NCBI RefSeq assembly: GCF_012641365.1
Contig: NZ_JABAIM010000002.1
Coordinates: forward strand, 248,001 to 312,000
Reading direction: 5' to 3'
Length of the DNA: 64,000 nucleotides
Source of the DNA: Leeia aquatica
Lineage (GTDB): Bacteria > Pseudomonadota > Gammaproteobacteria > Burkholderiales > Leeiaceae
The translations under genes and the position numbers were made by a program. Below the pieces are notes generated by a model. That model saw nothing but the letters and a program-made list of their open reading frames with translations. It made no database searches and was not told where the DNA came from. Shown here piece by piece: positions 37,479 to 45,952 of the stretch (positions within the stretch are counted from its first letter, which is position 1; every line of letters starts with the position of its first letter).

Positions 37479-38288
37479 ATGAGCATTACACTGCATACTG
37501 CCGAAGACATCGAAAAAATGCGCATTGCGGGCCGCCTGGGCTCGGAAGTGCTGGATTACATCACCCCCTTTGTCAAGGCAGGGGTCACCACCGGTGAGCT
37601 GGACCGCCTGTGTCATGACTATATGGTGAACGTGCAAGGCACCATCCCGGCCACGCTGAACTACACCCCGCCCGGCCATGTACCCTACCCGGCCTCGATC
37701 TGCACCTCGGTGAACCATCAGGTTTGCCACGGTGTGCCTGGCACCCGGGTGCTGAAAAACGGTGACATCATCAATATCGACATCACCGTGATCAAGGATG
37801 GCTACCACGGTGACAACAGCCGCATGTTCATCATCGGTGACGCGTCGGTGCTGGCCAAACGCCTGTGCAATATCACCTATGAGTGCATGTGGCTGGGCAT
37901 CCAGCAAGTCAAACCGGATGCCACGCTGGGGGATATCGGCCACGCCATCCAGAAGCACGCCGAAGGCGCGGGTTTCTCCATCGTCGAGGAATACTGCGGG
38001 CATGGCATTGGCCGCCGCTTCCATGAAGAGCCGCAGGTGGTGCATTACGGCCGCCCCGGTACCGGCGTGCGCCTGAAGCCAGGCATGATCTTCACCATCG
38101 AGCCGATGATCAATGCGGGTCGTCGTCACGTCAAACCGCCGCTGAGCAGCGACGGCTGGACGGTGGTGACCAAGGACCACAGCCTGTCTGCCCAGTGGGA
38201 ACACACCATTCTGGTGACCGACAGCGGCTACGAAGTGCTGACCCTGTCCGCCGGTTCACCGCAGCCGCCGGCCTTCATCCGGGCTTGA
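37479..38288 (+). CDS. map: Methionine aminopeptidase, type I
   Basis: A 269-residue dinuclear metallopeptidase removing the initiator methionine. All five metal ligands are in place: Asp101, Asp112, His175, Glu208 and Glu241, in DITVIKDGYHGDNSRM, CGHGIGRRFHEEP, FTIEPM and AQWEHT. It precedes glnD by 3 nt, so map-glnD-mltG appears to be an operon; map-glnD adjacency is also common in other proteobacteria. A TTAAAAT stretch near 37418 may be the -10. rpsB and tsf, often opposite map, are not here. Confidence 0.96.
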   Translation: MSITLHTAEDIEKMRIAGRLGSEVLDYITPFVKAGVTTGELDRLCHDYMVNVQGTIPATLNYTPPGHVPYPASICTSVNHQVCHGVPGTRVLKNGDIINIDITVIKDGYHGDNSRMFIIGDASVLAKRLCNITYECMWLGIQQVKPDATLGDIGHAIQKHAEGAGFSIVEEYCGHGIGRRFHEEPQVVHYGRPGTGVRLKPGMIFTIEPMINAGRRHVKPPLSSDGWTVVTKDHSLSAQWEHTILVTDSGYEVLTLSAGSPQPPAFIRA

Positions 38289-38291
38289 TGC

Positions 38292-40865
38292 ATGCCGGTG
38301 CTGCCGGACCTGCCCGATGACACCGCCGCGCTACGGGACTATCTGAAGCAGTCCCGCGCGGCGCTGGCCACCGTCCATGCCAGCCTTGATCACCCGGAAG
38401 CATTGCTGGGGCAATATCGCCAGCTGATTGACGCCGTGCTGAAAATGCTATGGCAACGCAGCGGCTTTGCGCCGGACACCCTGCTGATGGCCGTTGGCGG
38501 CTATGGCCGGGGCCAGCTCTACCCCTACTCCGACATCGACCTGCTGATCCTTACGCCCGGCCTGCTGCAAGATGCCGAGCAAACGCGCATTGAGCAATTC
38601 ATTCACTTGCTGTGGGATATCGGGCTCGATGTCGGCCACAGTGTGCGCAATCTGGAAAACAGCGTCGAAGAAGCAGCAGCGAACATCACGGTACAGACCA
38701 GCATGTCCGAAGCGCGCCTGCTGTGTGGCGACACCGCCTTGTTTCAGCGTTTCCGCACCATCCAGAATGCCACCTTTGATCCCAAGGCTTTCTTTGAAGC
38801 CAAGACGCTGGAACAACAGCAACGGCACGCCCGCTACTTTGGCGTCGCCAACAATCTGGAGCCCAATGTCAAGGAAAGCCCCGGTGGCTTGCGTGACCTG
38901 CATGTGCTGATCTGGATTGCCCACGCCTGCGGTCTGGGCGACAACTGGGACGATCTGGTACGGCAGGACTTGCTGTCTGCACTGGAGGCCCGCCAGCTGA
39001 AACGGGCTGAGCGGGTACTGCAAGCCATCCGCATTGCCTTGCACCTGGCGGCCAATCGGCGTGAAGACCGTCTGGTGTTTGACCTGCAAGGCACCCTCGC
39101 CAAACGCTTTACCCTGCAGGACCACCCGCGCCGCCGCGCCTCCGAGCAGCTGATGCAGGCCTATTACCGTGCGGCCCGTACGGTGCGGCAGATCAACCAG
39201 ATGGTGTTGCAAAACCTGAAAAGCCGGCTGGACGCCCCCATGCTGGTGGAGAGTATCCCGCTCAATGCCCGGTTTACGGTGTCTGCCGGGCAATTGTCGC
39301 TGCGCGACCCGGAGGTGATGCAGCGCGAACCGGCTGCCATTCTGGAAGCCTTCCTGCTGCTGCAGCAGCATCCGGAACTGCAAGGCATGTCCAGCAGCCT
39401 GCTACGGGCGCTGTGGCATGCCCGTGGCCGTATCAATCAGGATTATCGGCGTGATCCCGCCTGCCGCGCACAATTCATGGCCATCCTGCGCGCGCCCCGC
39501 GGCCAGACCACCGTGCTACGCCAGATGAACCAGCTGGGTATTCTGGGCCGCTATATTCCGGCGTTTGGCCGTATCGTCGGCCAGATGCAGCACGACCTGT
39601 TCCACGTCTACACCGTGGATGAACACATCCTGATGGTGGTCCGCAACCTGCGCCGCTTTGCGATTGCCGACTTCAACCATGAATACCCGCTGTGCAGCCG
39701 CCTGATGCTGGATTTCGAGCGTCCGGAAGTGCTGTATCTGGCCGGTTTGTTTCACGATATTGCCAAAGGGCGTGGCGGTGATCACTCGCAGCTGGGCAAG
39801 GTGGATGCGCTTCGCTTTGCCCGCCAGCATGGTGTGTCGGACGACGATGCAGAGCTGGTGGCCTGGCTGGTCGAGCACCACCTGACTCTGTCGCAGATCG
39901 CACAAAAGCAGGATATTACCGACCCGGAAGTGGTGCAGGCCTTCGCTGTTCTGGTCGAGAACGAACGGCGGCTGGTGGCGCTGTATCTGCTGACCGTCGC
40001 CGATATTCGCGGCACCAGTCCCAAGGTGTGGAATGGCTGGAAGGCCAAGCTGCTGGAAGACCTGTTCCTCTCCGCCCGTCGCCGGCTGGGCCAGCACGAT
40101 GACAGCCCGGACTACGTGGCCGAGCGGCAGGACGAGGCCCTGGCGCTGGTGCGGCTGTATGCCATCGACGAAAACCGGGTCAAACAGCTGTGGCAGCAGC
40201 TGGATACCGTCTACTTCCTGCGCCACGATGCGCAAGAGATCGCCTGGCATGCCCGCAGCCTGTTCTTCCGCGCGGACACGCAGGCCCCGGTGATCAAGGC
40301 GCGGCTGGACAACAGCGGCGAGGGCTTGCAGGTGCTGGTGTACCTGCCGGACCAGCCCGATCTGTTTGCCCGCCTGTGCGCCCAGTTCGAGCGCAGCCGC
40401 TTCAATATCGTCAACGCCAAGATTTTTACCACCCGCCACGGCTATGCGCTGGATACCTTCCGTGTGCTGCCGCCGATGGAGGCCAGCGAGCATTACCGCG
40501 ACCTGATCAGTCTGCTGGAGTACGACCTCGGCAAGACCCTGCAGGAGCAGACCCCCTTGCGGCCGCCAGCGGCCGGTCGGGTCAGCCGGGCATTGCGGCA
40601 TTTTCCGATTGAGCCTCAGGTCCATATCCGTCCGGACGATCGCGGTAACTACCATGTGATGACCCTGATCGCCGGGGATAGACCCGGCCTGCTGTCGCGG
40701 GTGGCCGCGCTGCTGGCCAGCTACCGGGTCAGCGTCTATGGTGCCCGCATTGCCACGCTGGGCGAGCGGGTGGAAGACACCTTTTTGATTGCTGGCCCGG
40801 CCTTGTCCGACAGTAAAACCCTGCTCACGCTGGAAGGTGAGCTGCTGGAGGTACTCCGCGCATGA
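38292..40865 (+). CDS. glnD: Bifunctional [protein-PII] uridylyltransferase/uridylyl-removing enzyme
   Basis: An 857-residue nitrogen-status sensor. The nucleotidyltransferase domain has VGGYGRGQLYPYSDIDLLIL with Asp81 and Asp83. The HD hydrolase domain has GLFHDIAKGRGGDHSQLG with His488-Asp489. Two C-terminal ACT domains (from about 690 and 790) bind glutamine. It uridylylates PII proteins when glutamine is low and deuridylylates them when it is high. The start is 3 nt after the map stop, and its stop overlaps mltG by 4 nt. Confidence 0.96.
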   Translation: MPVLPDLPDDTAALRDYLKQSRAALATVHASLDHPEALLGQYRQLIDAVLKMLWQRSGFAPDTLLMAVGGYGRGQLYPYSDIDLLILTPGLLQDAEQTRIEQFIHLLWDIGLDVGHSVRNLENSVEEAAANITVQTSMSEARLLCGDTALFQRFRTIQNATFDPKAFFEAKTLEQQQRHARYFGVANNLEPNVKESPGGLRDLHVLIWIAHACGLGDNWDDLVRQDLLSALEARQLKRAERVLQAIRIALHLAANRREDRLVFDLQGTLAKRFTLQDHPRRRASEQLMQAYYRAARTVRQINQMVLQNLKSRLDAPMLVESIPLNARFTVSAGQLSLRDPEVMQREPAAILEAFLLLQQHPELQGMSSSLLRALWHARGRINQDYRRDPACRAQFMAILRAPRGQTTVLRQMNQLGILGRYIPAFGRIVGQMQHDLFHVYTVDEHILMVVRNLRRFAIADFNHEYPLCSRLMLDFERPEVLYLAGLFHDIAKGRGGDHSQLGKVDALRFARQHGVSDDDAELVAWLVEHHLTLSQIAQKQDITDPEVVQAFAVLVENERRLVALYLLTVADIRGTSPKVWNGWKAKLLEDLFLSARRRLGQHDDSPDYVAERQDEALALVRLYAIDENRVKQLWQQLDTVYFLRHDAQEIAWHARSLFFRADTQAPVIKARLDNSGEGLQVLVYLPDQPDLFARLCAQFERSRFNIVNAKIFTTRHGYALDTFRVLPPMEASEHYRDLISLLEYDLGKTLQEQTPLRPPAAGRVSRALRHFPIEPQVHIRPDDRGNYHVMTLIAGDRPGLLSRVAALLASYRVSVYGARIATLGERVEDTFLIAGPALSDSKTLLTLEGELLEVLRA

Positions 40866-41851
40866 AGCGCTTCATTGTGTCCGTGCTGTTTCTGCTGGTG
40901 TTGCTGCTGGGTGCCGCCGCCGCCCACTTGTACTGGTTCGCCCACGCGCCCTTGGGGGAGCCTGGCGCCAAGCAGACCTTTACCGTCAACAGCGGCAGTG
41001 GCCTCGCCAGTATCAGCCGCCAGCTAACCGAGCAAGGCCTGCTGCCCGACCGCTGGCGGTTCACCCTGATCGCACGCCTTAGCGGACGAGCAGGTAGCCT
41101 CAAGGCGGGCATTTATCAGATTGACCCCGCCAGCAGCCCGCTGCAACTGCTGGCGCAGTTCAACAAGGGGGAAACCGCCGAAATTCCGCTCACCCTGATC
41201 GAAGGCTGGACCGTGCAGCAGGTACGCGATGCGCTGGCGAGCAATCCGGATGTGAAGCAGGACCTGCCTGCGGTGGACACCGCTGAGCTGGGGAATGCAT
41301 TGGGGCTAGAGCAGGCCCATGCGGAAGGCCTGTTCTTCCCGGATACCTACCATGTGACCCGTGGCGGTGAGGTCAGCGCGCTGCTCAAGCGCAGTGCACA
41401 GCGCATGGCGCAGAAGCTTCAGGAGGAATGGGCGCAACGTGCGCCAGACCTGCCCTACCGTACCCCTTACGAGGCCTTGATCATGGCCTCCATCGTCGAA
41501 AAGGAAACCGGGCTGGCCAGTGACCGTAGCATGATTGCCGCTGTCTTCGTCAACCGGCTGCGGCTGGGCATGCGCCTGCAAACCGACCCCAGCGTGATCT
41601 ACGGCATTGGCCCAAGCTTCAATGGCAACCTGACCAAGGCTCAGTTGCAGCAAGACACACCGTATAATTCCTACACCCGTGCCGGTTTGCCGCCGACGCC
41701 GATTGCCCTGCCGGGGCTGGCTTCATTGCACGCCGCATTGCACCCGGCCAAGAGCAAAGCCCTGTACTTTGTGGCACGCGGCGACGGCAGCTCGGTATTC
41801 TCGGAAACCCTGGCTGAGCACAACCGGGCGGTCAACCAGTATCAGAAATAA
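40862..41851 (+). CDS. mltG: Endolytic murein transglycosylase MltG (YceG-like)
   Basis: A 329-residue inner-membrane protein with one N-terminal membrane helix (about residues 4-24), a LysM-like region and the catalytic YceG domain. Catalytic Glu213 lies in MASIVEKETGLASDR, and TDPSVIYGIGPSFNGNLT is the other hallmark. It cleaves nascent peptidoglycan strands and helps set glycan length. It overlaps glnD by the tetranucleotide ATGA. In many bacteria tmk and holB follow mltG; here the next gene is convergent, so that neighbourhood is broken. Confidence 0.95.
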   Translation: MKRFIVSVLFLLVLLLGAAAAHLYWFAHAPLGEPGAKQTFTVNSGSGLASISRQLTEQGLLPDRWRFTLIARLSGRAGSLKAGIYQIDPASSPLQLLAQFNKGETAEIPLTLIEGWTVQQVRDALASNPDVKQDLPAVDTAELGNALGLEQAHAEGLFFPDTYHVTRGGEVSALLKRSAQRMAQKLQEEWAQRAPDLPYRTPYEALIMASIVEKETGLASDRSMIAAVFVNRLRLGMRLQTDPSVIYGIGPSFNGNLTKAQLQQDTPYNSYTRAGLPPTPIALPGLASLHAALHPAKSKALYFVARGDGSSVFSETLAEHNRAVNQYQK

Positions 41852-41852
41852 G

Positions 41853-42755
41853 CTACAGGCGGGTGGCTGAGAAGGTATCGCAGCGCTCCGGATCACCGCG
41901 CTCAAAGCCGATGCTGAACCAGCGCTTGCGCTGCTTGGCCGTACCGTGGGTAAACGCATCCGGCGTCACATGACCCTGCGCCTCCTGCTGCAGGGTATCG
42001 TCGCCAATGGCGTTGGCCGCCGTCAGCGCCTCGCCCAGGTCGCCGCCATCCAGCAAGCCTTGCTGCTGGGCGTAGTGCCCCCACACTCCGGCAAAGCAGT
42101 CGGCTTGCAGCTCCTGCCGCACCGAGAGCGCATTGCGTTCCCGCTCAGACAGTCCCTCGCCTTGCTGCACCACTTGCCGGGTCACCCCGATCACATTCTG
42201 CACATGGTGGCCGACTTCATGGGCAATCACATAAGCTTGAGCAAAATCGCCCGGCGCGCCAAAGCGCTGGTGCAGTTCATCAAAGAACGACAGGTCGATG
42301 AACACCTTCTGGTCGCCCGAGCAATAGAACGGTCCTACCGCAGAACTGGCACGGCCACAGGCCGACTGCACGCTGCCTCGAAACAGCACCAGATGGGGCT
42401 GCGGGTATGTCTGACCACGTTGCTGGAACCACTTGCCCCAGAAATCCTCGGTATTGCCAAGGATGGCGCGCACAAACTGTGCGGAACGGTCGCTCTGCGG
42501 CGGCGGTGCAGCGGGACGTTGCTGCTGCTGTTGACTATAGCGAGAGCCCGAGCCGTGGCCATTGAGCATGTTCAGCAAAGTTAGCGGATTCTTGCCCAGG
42601 ATCAGGCTGACCACCACCAGAATGATCAGACCGGTGCCACTGAGCCGGAAGCCCCCAAAGCCGCTGAAACCACCGCCGGAGCCACCGCCCCCCCAGCTGC
42701 TGTCACCCCTGCGGTCTTCCACATTGTCACTGCGGCGCAAATCGTCCCAACGCAT
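41853..42755 (-). CDS. Neutral zinc metallopeptidase (YpfJ/KPN_02809 family)
   Basis: A 300-residue predicted membrane-anchored metallopeptidase. It has a Gly-rich cytoplasmic start (WGGGGSGGGFSGFGG), one membrane helix at about 40-56, a Gln/Pro-rich linker and a peptidase domain with the zinc motif HEVGH (179-183) in AYVIAHEVGHHVQNVIGV. Family members are widely conserved but poorly characterised. It starts 4 nt after the yciH stop, so DUF1993-yciH-ypfJ form a tight minus-strand operon. It is convergent with mltG, with 1 nt between stop codons. Confidence 0.9.
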   Translation of the reverse strand: MRWDDLRRSDNVEDRRGDSSWGGGGSGGGFSGFGGFRLSGTGLIILVVVSLILGKNPLTLLNMLNGHGSGSRYSQQQQQRPAAPPPQSDRSAQFVRAILGNTEDFWGKWFQQRGQTYPQPHLVLFRGSVQSACGRASSAVGPFYCSGDQKVFIDLSFFDELHQRFGAPGDFAQAYVIAHEVGHHVQNVIGVTRQVVQQGEGLSERERNALSVRQELQADCFAGVWGHYAQQQGLLDGGDLGEALTAANAIGDDTLQQEAQGHVTPDAFTHGTAKQRKRWFSIGFERGDPERCDTFSATRL

Positions 42756-42759
42756 CGCC

Positions 42760-43101
42760 TCACCCGCCTGTCCGTTTTACCGTCCAACCCTGCGCTTGCA
42801 ACAAGGGTAGCAGCCGCTCAGCATGGTCGCCCTGGATTTCCACCACCCCATCCTTGACCGTGCCACCGCTGCCACAGGCCTGCCGCCACTGTTTGGCCAG
42901 CGGTAGCAAGGTCGCATCCTGCAGCGGGATGCCACTGACCACCGTCACCTGCTTGCCACCCCGCCCTTTGCGCTCCACCCGCAGGCGCACCACGCCATCG
43001 CCAACCGGGCGTGCCGCCGCACTGCAGATGCATTGCGCCACGGCCTGACGGCAGGCCGGGCAGGTGCGCCCCAGCTCGGTCGAGTAAACCAGACCACTCA
43101 T
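42760..43101 (-). CDS. yciH: SUI1/eIF1-like translation factor YciH
   Basis: A 113-residue protein with an N-terminal zinc-binding segment (CPACRQAVAQCIC) and the SUI1 fold (about 45-110): VRLRVERKGRGGKQVTVVSG, KQWRQACGSGGTVKDG, and VEIQGDHAERLLPLLQAQGW. The KGRGGK and CGSGGTVKDG blocks define the family, which is related to eukaryotic eIF1 and thought to influence start-site fidelity. Its ATG overlaps the DUF1993 stop by 4 nt (43098-43101), so translation is coupled. The longer frame upstream is in the wrong frame of the DUF1993 gene. Confidence 0.93.
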   Translation of the reverse strand: MSGLVYSTELGRTCPACRQAVAQCICSAAARPVGDGVVRLRVERKGRGGKQVTVVSGIPLQDATLLPLAKQWRQACGSGGTVKDGVVEIQGDHAERLLPLLQAQGWTVKRTGG

Positions 43102-43598
43102 CCCAGATAATCCCGCTTGCCGATCTCCACCCCGTTGTGGCGCAAAATGTTGTAGGCGGTAGTGACATGAAAGAACAGGTTGGGCAAGGCAAAGCTGAGC
43201 AGGAATTCCTGCCCGGTAAAGTGCAAGGGGCCGCTGCGCAGCTGCACCGTGATGGCCCGGTCTTCGCTGCCGTCGATCTGCTCGGGGCGGAAGGACTCGA
43301 CATAGGCCAGGGCCTTGTCGATCCGCGCGATCAGCTCGGGCAGGGTGGTTTCCACATCCTCCCACGACGGGATATCCACCCCTGCCAGCCGGGCCATCGC
43401 CCCCTTGGCGGCATCTGTGGCGATCTGTACCTGCCGGGTCAAGGGAAACATGTCCGGATACAGGCGGAAGTTGAGCAGATTGGCCGCGTCAAACTTGCGG
43501 GCCTCGGCATGGGCTTCGGCCTTCTGCAACAGGGTTTTCAGGTTGCGCAACATGCGCTGAAAAACCGGGGCGCTGGCTTGGTACATGGACAGGGACAT
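43098..43598 (-). CDS. DUF1993 family protein
   Basis: A 166-residue cytoplasmic helical protein matching the DUF1993 family, a DinB-like four-helix-bundle group. It starts MSLSMYQASAPVFQRMLRNL and contains RLYPDMFPLTRQVQIATDAA and FFHVTTAYNILRHNGVEIGK, the three best conserved blocks. Its biochemical role is unknown. It heads a minus-strand operon with yciH and the YpfJ-like peptidase gene. Confidence 0.9.
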   Translation of the reverse strand: MSLSMYQASAPVFQRMLRNLKTLLQKAEAHAEARKFDAANLLNFRLYPDMFPLTRQVQIATDAAKGAMARLAGVDIPSWEDVETTLPELIARIDKALAYVESFRPEQIDGSEDRAITVQLRSGPLHFTGQEFLLSFALPNLFFHVTTAYNILRHNGVEIGKRDYLG

Positions 43599-43938
43599 GC
43601 TATGGCTCCTGAATCTGGGGTAAAGGTGGCGTGGCGTTCCACACCGTGAACAACTTCATTGTGCCATAGCCCCCAATGCTGCGCAGGGCTTGTAAGAAAA
43701 CCGGCGAGGTATCGACCAAGGTATCAAGGCGGCATCTTGCCCCTTGCAAGAACCTGCCCATGGTCTGCTGCGCAACGGTGATACGGCGTTGAAACCACTT
43801 CGGAATGCTCATTTACACCCAGTAAACTCCGCTTCCTCAGTTGTTTTCGCCTTGTCTCACCCTCGCTCGCAAGACCCTGAACAGGTTCTAAACGCACCCT
43901 GTGCGACTTGATTCGACTCACCTAAAAGGAAACTCACC
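43599..43938. other. Control region between the DUF1993 and bufferin genes
   Basis: This 340-nt gap is largely filled by a 141-nt imperfect palindromic repeat (43749-43889). The rest should carry two divergent promoters, not clearly visible by eye. A 70-codon open frame at 43600-43812 lies mostly outside and partly within the repeat; it lacks a ribosome binding site and family features and is not annotated. Confidence 0.6.
43749..43889. repeat. Imperfect palindromic repeat-like element with terminal inverted repeats
   Basis: The ends AGAACCTGCCCATGGTCT (43749-43766) and, inverted, AGAACCTGTTCAGGGTCT (43889-43872) match at 15 of 18 positions. The interior is also an imperfect palindrome centred near 43819, with TTTAC-ACCCA-GTAAA at the middle and GGCG-AAAC arms. 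Size and fold resemble ERIC- or MITE-type intergenic repeats, but the sequence is not ERIC as I know it. No other copy was seen in this window, so the repeat status is an inference. Confidence 0.55.
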
Positions 43939-44199
43939 ATGTCCAAACGAATCGCTGCTTCTGGTCTGTCCCTCGCGTTGGCCGCCGCTGCCCTGCTGGG
44001 TGGCGCCACCCTGAGTACCGCTGCACAGGCTGCCGATGCCAAGGTGCAATGCGCCGGCATCAACTCCTGCAAGGGCACTTCCGAGTGCAAGACCGCCAGC
44101 AATGAATGCAAGGGCCAAAACAGCTGCAAGGGCCATGGCTGGGTTTCCAAGACCAGCGCGGAATGCATGAAGCTGGGTGGCAAGGTACTGGGCCAGTAA
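43939..44199 (+). CDS. bufA2: Bufferin-type secreted RiPP precursor (six-cysteine, BufA2-like)
   Basis: An 86-residue precursor. Residues 1-31 form a Sec-type signal peptide ending in AQA. The mature part holds six cysteines (Cys38, 44, 50, 57, 63 and 77), three of them in CKG motifs (NSCKG, NECKG, NSCKG), and ends SAECMKLGGKVLGQ. This layout is that of the six-cysteine bufferin precursors. Two genes downstream encode the DUF692 maturase and DUF2063 partner, as in bufferin operons. Known bufferins have some cysteines converted to thiooxazole rings and bind copper in the periplasm. AAGGAA precedes the start. A stable hairpin separates it from bufB. Confidence 0.87.
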   Translation: MSKRIAASGLSLALAAAALLGGATLSTAAQAADAKVQCAGINSCKGTSECKTASNECKGQNSCKGHGWVSKTSAECMKLGGKVLGQ

Positions 44200-44203
44200 G
44201 TCA

Positions 44204-44246
44204 CCGGCCCATTTCGCCAGGCTGGCTTCCGACGATCGGGGGCCGG
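44204..44246 (+). other. Hairpin between precursor and maturase genes
   Basis: CCGGCCC (44204-44210) pairs perfectly with GGGCCGG (44240-44246) 4 nt after the precursor stop. There is no T tract. It could protect the precursor mRNA 3' end or attenuate transcription so that precursor exceeds enzyme. Confidence 0.4.
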
Positions 44247-44268
44247 CCCATACAGGATACCGATCATC

Positions 44269-45123
44269 ATGACCTCTCCCTTGCTGCACGCTCCGCTGGG
44301 CTTTGGACTGGGCCTGCGCCCGCCACACTATGCGGCCATCCTCGACGAGCAAAGCCCGCTGGGCGCCGAAATAGACTGGTTCGAGATCATCAGCGAGAAC
44401 TACATGATCCCGGGCGGGCGCCCGCTGTATTTTCTGGACCGGATACGCGAGCGCTGGCCGGTGGTGATGCACGGCGTCTCCCTTTCCATTGGCAGTACCG
44501 ACCCGCTGGACCTGGACTATCTGCGCGATCTGAAAGCTTTGGCCCATCGCGCCAAACCGGCCTGGATCTCGGACCACCTGTGCTGGACGGGCGCGCACGG
44601 GGCACAAGTGCATGACCTGCTGCCCCTGCCTTTTACCGAAGAAGCTGTCCGCCATGTGGCAAGCCGGGTTCGGCAGGTACAGGATGTACTCGGCCAACGC
44701 ATTCTGCTGGAAAACGTATCCAGCTACCTGCAGTTTGAAGAAGACGAGATGCGTGAGTGGGAATTCATCAGCGCCATTGCGGAAGCCGCAGACTGCCTGC
44801 TACTGCTGGACGTGAACAATGTCTACGTCAGCAGCGTCAACCACGGTTTTGATCCCGAAGCTTACCTGGCGGGTATCCCGGCAAGGCGGGTGCAGCAGTT
44901 TCACGTCGCCGGGCATGAAACCAGCCCGGACCTGCTGATTGACACCCACGACCACGCCGTACCCGACCCGGTCTGGCAACTGTATCGCTCGGCAGTTCAG
45001 CGCTTTGGCCCGGCCTCCACCCTACTGGAACGCGACGATGATCTGCCGGATCTGGACATACTGGTACAGGAATTACAGCTCGCCCGTGACCATCAGGCGT
45101 CCAGCCTGAAGGCGGCAGCATGA
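44269..45123 (+). CDS. bufB: DUF692/MNIO family bufferin maturase
   Basis: A 284-residue TIM-barrel multinuclear non-heme iron oxidase, the family of MbnB. The expected ligand clusters are visible: His68 (VMHGVS), Asp102-His103 (SDHLCW), Glu149-Asn150 (LLENVSS), Asp181 with Asn183 (LLDVNNVYVS), His212 and His216 (FHVAGHE), Asp228-adjacent histidines (DTHDHAV) and Glu254 (LLERD). These enzymes oxidise peptide cysteines with O2. Here the substrate should be the six-cysteine precursor encoded 69 nt upstream. Its stop overlaps the next gene by 4 nt. Confidence 0.92.
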   Translation: MTSPLLHAPLGFGLGLRPPHYAAILDEQSPLGAEIDWFEIISENYMIPGGRPLYFLDRIRERWPVVMHGVSLSIGSTDPLDLDYLRDLKALAHRAKPAWISDHLCWTGAHGAQVHDLLPLPFTEEAVRHVASRVRQVQDVLGQRILLENVSSYLQFEEDEMREWEFISAIAEAADCLLLLDVNNVYVSSVNHGFDPEAYLAGIPARRVQQFHVAGHETSPDLLIDTHDHAVPDPVWQLYRSAVQRFGPASTLLERDDDLPDLDILVQELQLARDHQASSLKAAA

Positions 45124-45899
45124 CTACCAGTCTGCAACAGCGACAGCACAGCATGCTGGCCGCCATTGCCGCAGCAGACGCCCCGCACGCAAGCTGGATT
45201 CCGGCAACAGCAGGCATTGCTGCCGAGCGGCGGATCGGGGTGTACCGCCATGCCTACCGCGCCCGGCTGGCCGCTGCGCTGCAGGACAACTACCCGATGC
45301 TATACCGCCTGCTGGGCGATGCCCATTGGTCCGAACTGCATGCAGCCTATCTGGCCGTTCATCCCCCGGCGCATTACTCCATCCGCTGGTATGGATCGGA
45401 AATGGCCGACTTCCTGCAGCAGGGTGGTTTTGAGGGGCACCCGGCCATGAGCGACCTGGCCCGGCTGGAGTGGGCCTTGAATACGGCATTTGATGCACCG
45501 GATCACGCAACCCTCACGCTCGAAGCCGTCCAGGCCTTGCCTGGCCTGACCTGGACAGAACAGCCGCTGGCGCTGGTCCCTTCCCTGCGTTTGATCGCCG
45601 TACAGTATGCCGTTGGCCCACTCTGGCACCAGCTGCAGCAAGATCCGGAACAAGTCGGCGAGCCCGAGGCGATAGCGGGGTACTGCGTGGTGTGGCGGCA
45701 AGACAGCCAAAGCCGCTTCCGCCACCTGGAGCCGCTCGAAGCAGGCTTGCTGCAGCACCTGCAGTCGCAGCCGGCCAGCTTCAGCCAACTGGCAGACTGG
45801 CTGATGCAGCAACACGCCGACGGGCAACTCGCCACCGTGCTGGCGCAATGCCTGCAGCAGTGGTTGCAGGATGGCCTGCTGCTGCCGTGGGCGGAATAA
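45120..45899 (+). CDS. bufC: DUF2063 family partner protein of the bufferin maturase
   Basis: A 259-residue protein. The N-terminal domain (about 5-100) has the DUF2063 pattern LQQRQHSMLAAI, RIGVYRHAYRARLAAALQDN, YPMLYRLLGDAHW and HPPAHYSIRWYG. The C-terminal part is a poorly conserved winged-helix-like region. DUF2063 proteins act as recognition partners of DUF692 enzymes, as MbnC does with MbnB, presenting the precursor to the iron enzyme. It is translationally coupled to bufB through ATGA at 45120-45123. Confidence 0.9.
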   Translation: MTTSLQQRQHSMLAAIAAADAPHASWIPATAGIAAERRIGVYRHAYRARLAAALQDNYPMLYRLLGDAHWSELHAAYLAVHPPAHYSIRWYGSEMADFLQQGGFEGHPAMSDLARLEWALNTAFDAPDHATLTLEAVQALPGLTWTEQPLALVPSLRLIAVQYAVGPLWHQLQQDPEQVGEPEAIAGYCVVWRQDSQSRFRHLEPLEAGLLQHLQSQPASFSQLADWLMQQHADGQLATVLAQCLQQWLQDGLLLPWAE

Positions 45900-45952
45900 A
45901 GACTCACAGCCCCGTCTTGCTTGCACCCGCTGACAATGCCTATCCTGATGGC

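Noticed and set aside
43600-43812. Seventy-codon minus-strand open frame near the bufferin operon
   Set aside because: Part of it lies in the palindromic repeat; it has no ribosome binding site and its upstream sequence is the repeat interior. It could be revisited if conserved in relatives.
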